Positions 5,654-8,197 of a stretch of 8,197 nucleotides of DNA are shown in pieces (within the stretch, counting starts at the first letter, position 1; the number at the start of each line of letters is the position of its first letter). The translations under genes were made by a program, and so were the position numbers. Source of the stretch: Methanomicrobiales archaeon (GTDB lineage: Archaea > Halobacteriota > Methanomicrobia > Methanomicrobiales > JACTUA01); NCBI GenBank assembly GCA_028678905.1, contig JAJRCO010000033.1, positions 1 to 8,197 of the forward strand, given 5' to 3'. The notes below the pieces were generated by a model, which was not told where the DNA came from, searched no databases, and saw nothing but the letters and a program-made list of their open reading frames with translations.

Positions 5654-5698
5654 GATGGTAACTCCTCTAGCTATCCTATAACGTCGCTCCCTGACCAA
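5654..5698 (-). promoter_or_regulatory. SD site and possible internal promoter ahead of the Zn-ribbon/aEF-1beta pair
   Basis: The strong ribosome site GAGGAG covers 5662-5667, 8 nt before the ATG. On the minus strand ATTTTAATTG (around 5693-5702, overlapping the mfnE stop) could be a TATA box giving a leader of about 20 nt that includes the SD. A second candidate, GTTATAGG around 5676-5683, would give a leaderless start. Promoter choice is uncertain; read-through from mfnE is equally possible. Confidence 0.45.
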
Positions 5699-6289
5699 TT
5701 AAAATGTTGTTTCGACCCGGGTGCAGCGAACGGGATCTCCCCGAAGGAAGTCTTCCAGACGACGAGGTGAGTTTCCATTCAGGACGGTACAGCGTATTCG
5801 GTGCGAGAGCACATAGGGAAGGAAGGAGGCATCGACTTCACAACAGGAGAATGCCTTCCCGATGCGGTCTTGGAGTTCCCCCTCCTGGTACAGGCCATCG
5901 ACCGGCTTTAAGACGACCAGGTCCACCTGGAGGGTGTAGGCGACCCATGCGGCAATGGTATCTGAGGTAACATCCCAGGTGTGGGGCAGGGGATCCCGTT
6001 CCCTCATGGAACGATAGGGAAGGAAAACACGGGGGGATGCAGGTACCCGGAGGGAATCTGTAGCCTGGAGACCCCACGAGGAGATGAACCATCCGTATTG
6101 TTCCATGGCCGCGATGGCCATCCAATGGGCTTCGTCCTGCGGAGGCCCGATCTCCCTAACCCTTTCTGCGAAGGGGCCCCCTCCGGGGACTACGAGTATC
6201 GGGGCGCCGGGAAATATCCCGATCACCCGCACTATCTCCGGAACGGATTCCAGGAGACTTCCTCCCATCTTCAGAACCAGGGGATCCAT
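5699..6289 (-). CDS. mfnE: Amino-acid-kinase-family protein, probable MfnE (methanofuran biosynthesis kinase)
   Basis: Probable [5-(aminomethyl)furan-3-yl]methyl phosphate kinase, which makes the diphosphate intermediate (F1-PP) of methanofuran, the C1 carrier for the first step of methanogenesis. The 196-residue protein has the amino acid kinase fold signs: KMGGS (7-11) and VPGGGPFAERVR (34-45) for nucleotide binding, HWMAIAAMEQYGW, DVTSDTIAAWVA (106-117), VVLKPVDGLY (125-134), and TVLNGNSPRRL near the end. The pattern, including WDVTSDT and NGNSP, matches what I recall of MJ0458 and COG2054 rather than UMP kinase or aspartokinase, which are longer. The ATG at 6289 is chosen because a TATA box lies about 26 nt upstream and the fold starts immediately; the open frame to 6406 adds only a basic non-homologous extension overlapping the divergent gene. 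Confidence 0.85.
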   Translation of the reverse strand: MDPLVLKMGGSLLESVPEIVRVIGIFPGAPILVVPGGGPFAERVREIGPPQDEAHWMAIAAMEQYGWFISSWGLQATDSLRVPASPRVFLPYRSMRERDPLPHTWDVTSDTIAAWVAYTLQVDLVVLKPVDGLYQEGELQDRIGKAFSCCEVDASFLPYVLSHRIRCTVLNGNSPRRLEDFLRGDPVRCTRVETTF

Positions 6290-6341
6290 ACTCAGGATTG
6301 AGTCGTCAATGTATAAAGTCCGGGGCGTCCAACTTCTGAAC
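6290..6341. promoter_or_regulatory. Divergent promoter with one TATA box serving mfnE and the PLD gene
   Basis: GTATAAAG at 6311-6318 is the only TATA match in the 52-nt gap. Its centre, near 6314.5, is about 27 nt from the plus-strand ATG at 6342 and about 26 nt from the minus-strand ATG at 6289 (where it reads CTTTATAC). Neither start has a convincing SD, so both messages are predicted to be leaderless from this one near-symmetric element. Confidence 0.6.
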
Positions 6342-8003
6342 ATGCGCGTGATCCTTCTCCTGATGCTCCTCTTTTTCCTCGTACACCCCGCTCTCTGCGT
6401 CTCCATCGTGGAGTTTTATCCCGATACCTACGTCCCCCAGGATACAGACGAGTATCTGGTAATAGAGGGGAATACGGTGCTGGACGGGATCACTATCTCG
6501 GATGGGGAGGGAGGGTTCCGGTTTCCCGACCACAGCAGTGTTGCGGGACGGATCACCGTGGCCCTGCAGGGAGTCGCGTTCCGACAGGTACATGGCGTCA
6601 ATCCCGATTTTGAGCTGTATGATACCTCCCCCTCGGTACCGGATGTCATTCGAGGTGGAAGGTTCCAGATGAGTAATGCTGGGGATCAGCTCTTTCTCTA
6701 CCAGGATGGAGTTCTCCTCCAGAAGGTATCCTGGCCGGAAGAAGTCACCGCCCGGGAAGGTCAGGTCCATTTTTGGGAGGATGGGCGGTGGGATCCCCGC
6801 CCCCTTTCTATCGGTCAGTCACGGTTTACGACTCTCACTGTTGAAAATGTTACGCTAACCGCCTTTGTTTCGCCCGATAGTTCCTATGAGGTCTTTGCAG
6901 AGGCAGTTTCAGAGGCGGACCGCAGTCTCCGGGTAAATATCTACGAATTTTCCAGTCTGAAGATCACGTCCCTGTTCCTAGAGGCACAGCGAAGAGGGGT
7001 GGAGGAGGAGTTCCTGCTGGAAGGAGGTCCGGTCGGCGGGATCCTTCCCGAAGAACATTGCGCCCTGCGGACCCTCGCCGATCAGGGGGTTACCCTGCGG
7101 GTGATGGAGACCAATGGGACCACACATGCCAAGTACCAATTCGATCACGCGAAATACGTGATCGTGGATGATACCGGGGTCCTGATTGCGAGCGAGAATT
7201 TTAACGATAATGGGTTCCCTCTTCCCGGAAGGTTTGGGAACCGCGGGTGGGGGGTTTACCTCCGCGACCCCCGCATGGCGGAGTATTTCCAGCAGGTCTT
7301 CGACTGGGACATTGCCGGTGATGATGTTACCCTGTTCCAACCCCGGCCATCAACCTGTCTCACCACGACTCCAGCCGAGTATACGGTCGAGTTTCCTTCG
7401 CAGGAGTTCACCGGAGCACGGGTCACCACCGTTCTTGCCCCTGATACGAGCATGCTAATTCCAGACCTGATCGGACGGGCCCGGCTGAGTGTGGATATCG
7501 AGCAGGCGTATGTCAAGAACTACTCCCACAACACTCCCAATCCCTTTCTGGAGGAGGCCATCCAGGCAGCGAGAAGGGGGGTGGTGGTCCGTGTACTCCT
7601 TGATTCCTCTTGGTTTAACATCAATGAAGCACAGGACAACGATGAGATGGCCGCTTATATCAACGAATTGGGGAGAACAGAGGGTATCCCGATAACCGCC
7701 CGCTGCGCGGATCTGAAGAATAATCACCTGGATAAAATTCATAACAAGGGGGTGATCGTCGACGGGGAGCACGTGCTCATCAGCAGTGTCAACTGGAACG
7801 AACAATCGCCATCCTTCAACCGGGAGGCGGGAGTGATCATAGAGCATCCCGGAGTGGGCGCGTACTATCAGAAGGTATTCAATGACGACTGGAACGCTTC
7901 CACAGACGGGCCTGCTACCGGAATCGATTTCATGAAGCTGGAAACAGCCGGCCTGGTGATCCTTGTGCTGGCAGGACTGTACTTCTTCCGGATACGGAGA
8001 TAA
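6342..8003 (+). CDS. Exported, membrane-anchored phospholipase D-family protein with N-terminal lamin-tail-like domain
   Basis: A 553-residue protein predicted to act outside the membrane. Residues 1-19 are a signal peptide (MRVILLLMLLFFLVHPALC). Residues 20-135 look like a lamin-tail (LTD) beta-sandwich: VEFYPDTYVPQDTDEYLVIE, a TISDGEGG strand and SNAGDQLFLY...VSWPEE near the end. Two PLD half-domains follow, each with an intact HxKx4D motif: H269-K271-D276 followed by SENF, and H467-K469-D474 followed by SVNW. A helix at about 532-549 with tail FRIRR anchors the C-terminus; no PGF-CTERM sorting motif is present. The substrate (phospholipid, nucleic acid or other phosphodiester) cannot be deduced. 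ATG 6342 fits the TATA spacing and signal peptide; ATG 6309 overlaps the TATA box, and frames from 6084 overlap mfnE. It stands alone and converges with the regulator at 8029. Confidence 0.9.
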   Translation: MRVILLLMLLFFLVHPALCVSIVEFYPDTYVPQDTDEYLVIEGNTVLDGITISDGEGGFRFPDHSSVAGRITVALQGVAFRQVHGVNPDFELYDTSPSVPDVIRGGRFQMSNAGDQLFLYQDGVLLQKVSWPEEVTAREGQVHFWEDGRWDPRPLSIGQSRFTTLTVENVTLTAFVSPDSSYEVFAEAVSEADRSLRVNIYEFSSLKITSLFLEAQRRGVEEEFLLEGGPVGGILPEEHCALRTLADQGVTLRVMETNGTTHAKYQFDHAKYVIVDDTGVLIASENFNDNGFPLPGRFGNRGWGVYLRDPRMAEYFQQVFDWDIAGDDVTLFQPRPSTCLTTTPAEYTVEFPSQEFTGARVTTVLAPDTSMLIPDLIGRARLSVDIEQAYVKNYSHNTPNPFLEEAIQAARRGVVVRVLLDSSWFNINEAQDNDEMAAYINELGRTEGIPITARCADLKNNHLDKIHNKGVIVDGEHVLISSVNWNEQSPSFNREAGVIIEHPGVGAYYQKVFNDDWNASTDGPATGIDFMKLETAGLVILVLAGLYFFRIRR

Positions 8004-8012
8004 GAAAAGAGA
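8001..8012 (-). terminator. Possible T-rich terminator of the minus-strand regulator
   Basis: On the minus strand the sequence after the regulator stop runs TCTCTTTTCTTA, a pyrimidine/T-rich tract of the kind at which archaeal polymerase can stop. It is short and overlaps the PLD stop codon. Confidence 0.25.
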
Positions 8013-8028
8013 GGATGATCCACGACGA

Positions 8029-8197
8029 TCAGGCGGTGACTGCGATGCCGACCCTTTTCAGGTAGATGATCTGACGTGCGTCCTGGAAGTTGAACTTTTC
8101 CGCGATGAGACCGTTATCCTTCAATTTCTTGAGTGCATAACGGACTGTCCGCGGGGGCAGGCCGCTCTGAGCCACCAGTTGCTTGTATGTTAGTTGC
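8029..8197 (-). CDS. Winged helix-turn-helix regulator, MarR-like (partial, N-terminus off the window)
   Basis: Only the last 55 residues are visible. They form a helix-turn-helix (LTYKQLVAQSGLPPRTVRYA, then LKKLKDNGLI) followed by a wing (EKFNFQDARQIIYLKRVGIAV) and a TGA stop. The TVRYALKKLKDNGLI recognition helix and DARQxxY wing are typical of small archaeal wHTH proteins annotated as MarR-like. The start and any N-terminal region lie beyond position 8197. It converges on the PLD gene with 25 nt between stops. Target genes are unknown. Confidence 0.85.
   Translation of the reverse strand, partial: QLTYKQLVAQSGLPPRTVRYALKKLKDNGLIAEKFNFQDARQIIYLKRVGIAVTA

Noticed and set aside
6084..6341. 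N-terminal extension of the PLD gene back to 6084, or a start at 6309
   Set aside because: The extension lies antisense to the 5' half of mfnE and shows no signal peptide or homology. The signal peptide begins at ATG 6342, 27 nt after the TATA box, and ATG 6309 overlaps that box.
6290..6406. Upstream extension of mfnE to 6406
   Set aside because: It adds 39 basic, non-homologous residues overlapping the PLD coding sequence. ATG 6289 starts directly at the kinase fold and fits the TATA spacing.
1..8197. CRISPR arrays, insertion sequences, integrases or prophage genes
   Set aside because: I found no regularly spaced direct repeats, transposase-like proteins, terminal inverted repeats or duplicated tRNA ends.

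Overview
This window looks like a euryarchaeal methanogen chromosome, most likely order Methanomicrobiales. The support is archaeal-type information-processing genes (aEF-1beta, a COG2888-type Zn-ribbon protein, a eukaryote/archaeal-style 7S SRP RNA, CCA-less tRNA genes), a probable methanofuran-biosynthesis kinase (MfnE), an archaeal LDH-like malate dehydrogenase, and TATA-like boxes about 25-28 nt upstream of several start codons, implying leaderless mRNAs. Nothing resembles a phage, transposon, CRISPR array or recently acquired island. Most of it is core genome.

Layout. Positions 1-1717 (minus): two related M24 metallopeptidases, an Xaa-Pro peptidase followed by type II methionine aminopeptidase, joined by a 4-nt stop/start overlap; the second runs off the left edge. 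Positions 1783-2355 (plus): a two-gene unit of a small double-spanning membrane protein and a winged-helix protein. Positions 2392-2549 (plus): tRNA-Asn(GTT) and a CAT-anticodon tRNA 10 nt apart. Positions 2550-2904: an AT-rich intergenic stretch with short palindromes and TATA-like elements. Positions 2905-3936 (plus): an unrecognised protein with an N-terminal Cys-rich zinc-binding-like region and a class I methyltransferase-like core. Positions 3951-4264 (plus): 7S SRP RNA, with its likely TATA box inside the end of the preceding gene. Positions 4277-5224 (plus): malate dehydrogenase, starting only 12 nt after the SRP RNA with no visible promoter of its own. Positions 5229-6289 (minus): mfnE, a Zn-ribbon protein and aEF-1beta, in transcription order. 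Positions 6342-8003 (plus): a secreted or membrane-anchored two-HKD phospholipase D-family protein with an N-terminal lamin-tail-like domain. Positions 8029-8197 (minus): the C-terminal part of another winged-helix regulator.

How the parts relate. Translation and protein maturation dominate: tRNAs, SRP RNA, aEF-1beta and its Zn-ribbon partner, methionine aminopeptidase and the Xaa-Pro peptidase. Central metabolism is represented by malate dehydrogenase and methanofuran synthesis. The points most worth a second look are the SRP RNA-mdh junction, a single TATA element positioned to serve two divergent leaderless genes (mfnE and the PLD protein), the unassigned Zn-finger/methyltransferase-like protein, and the LTD-PLD surface protein.
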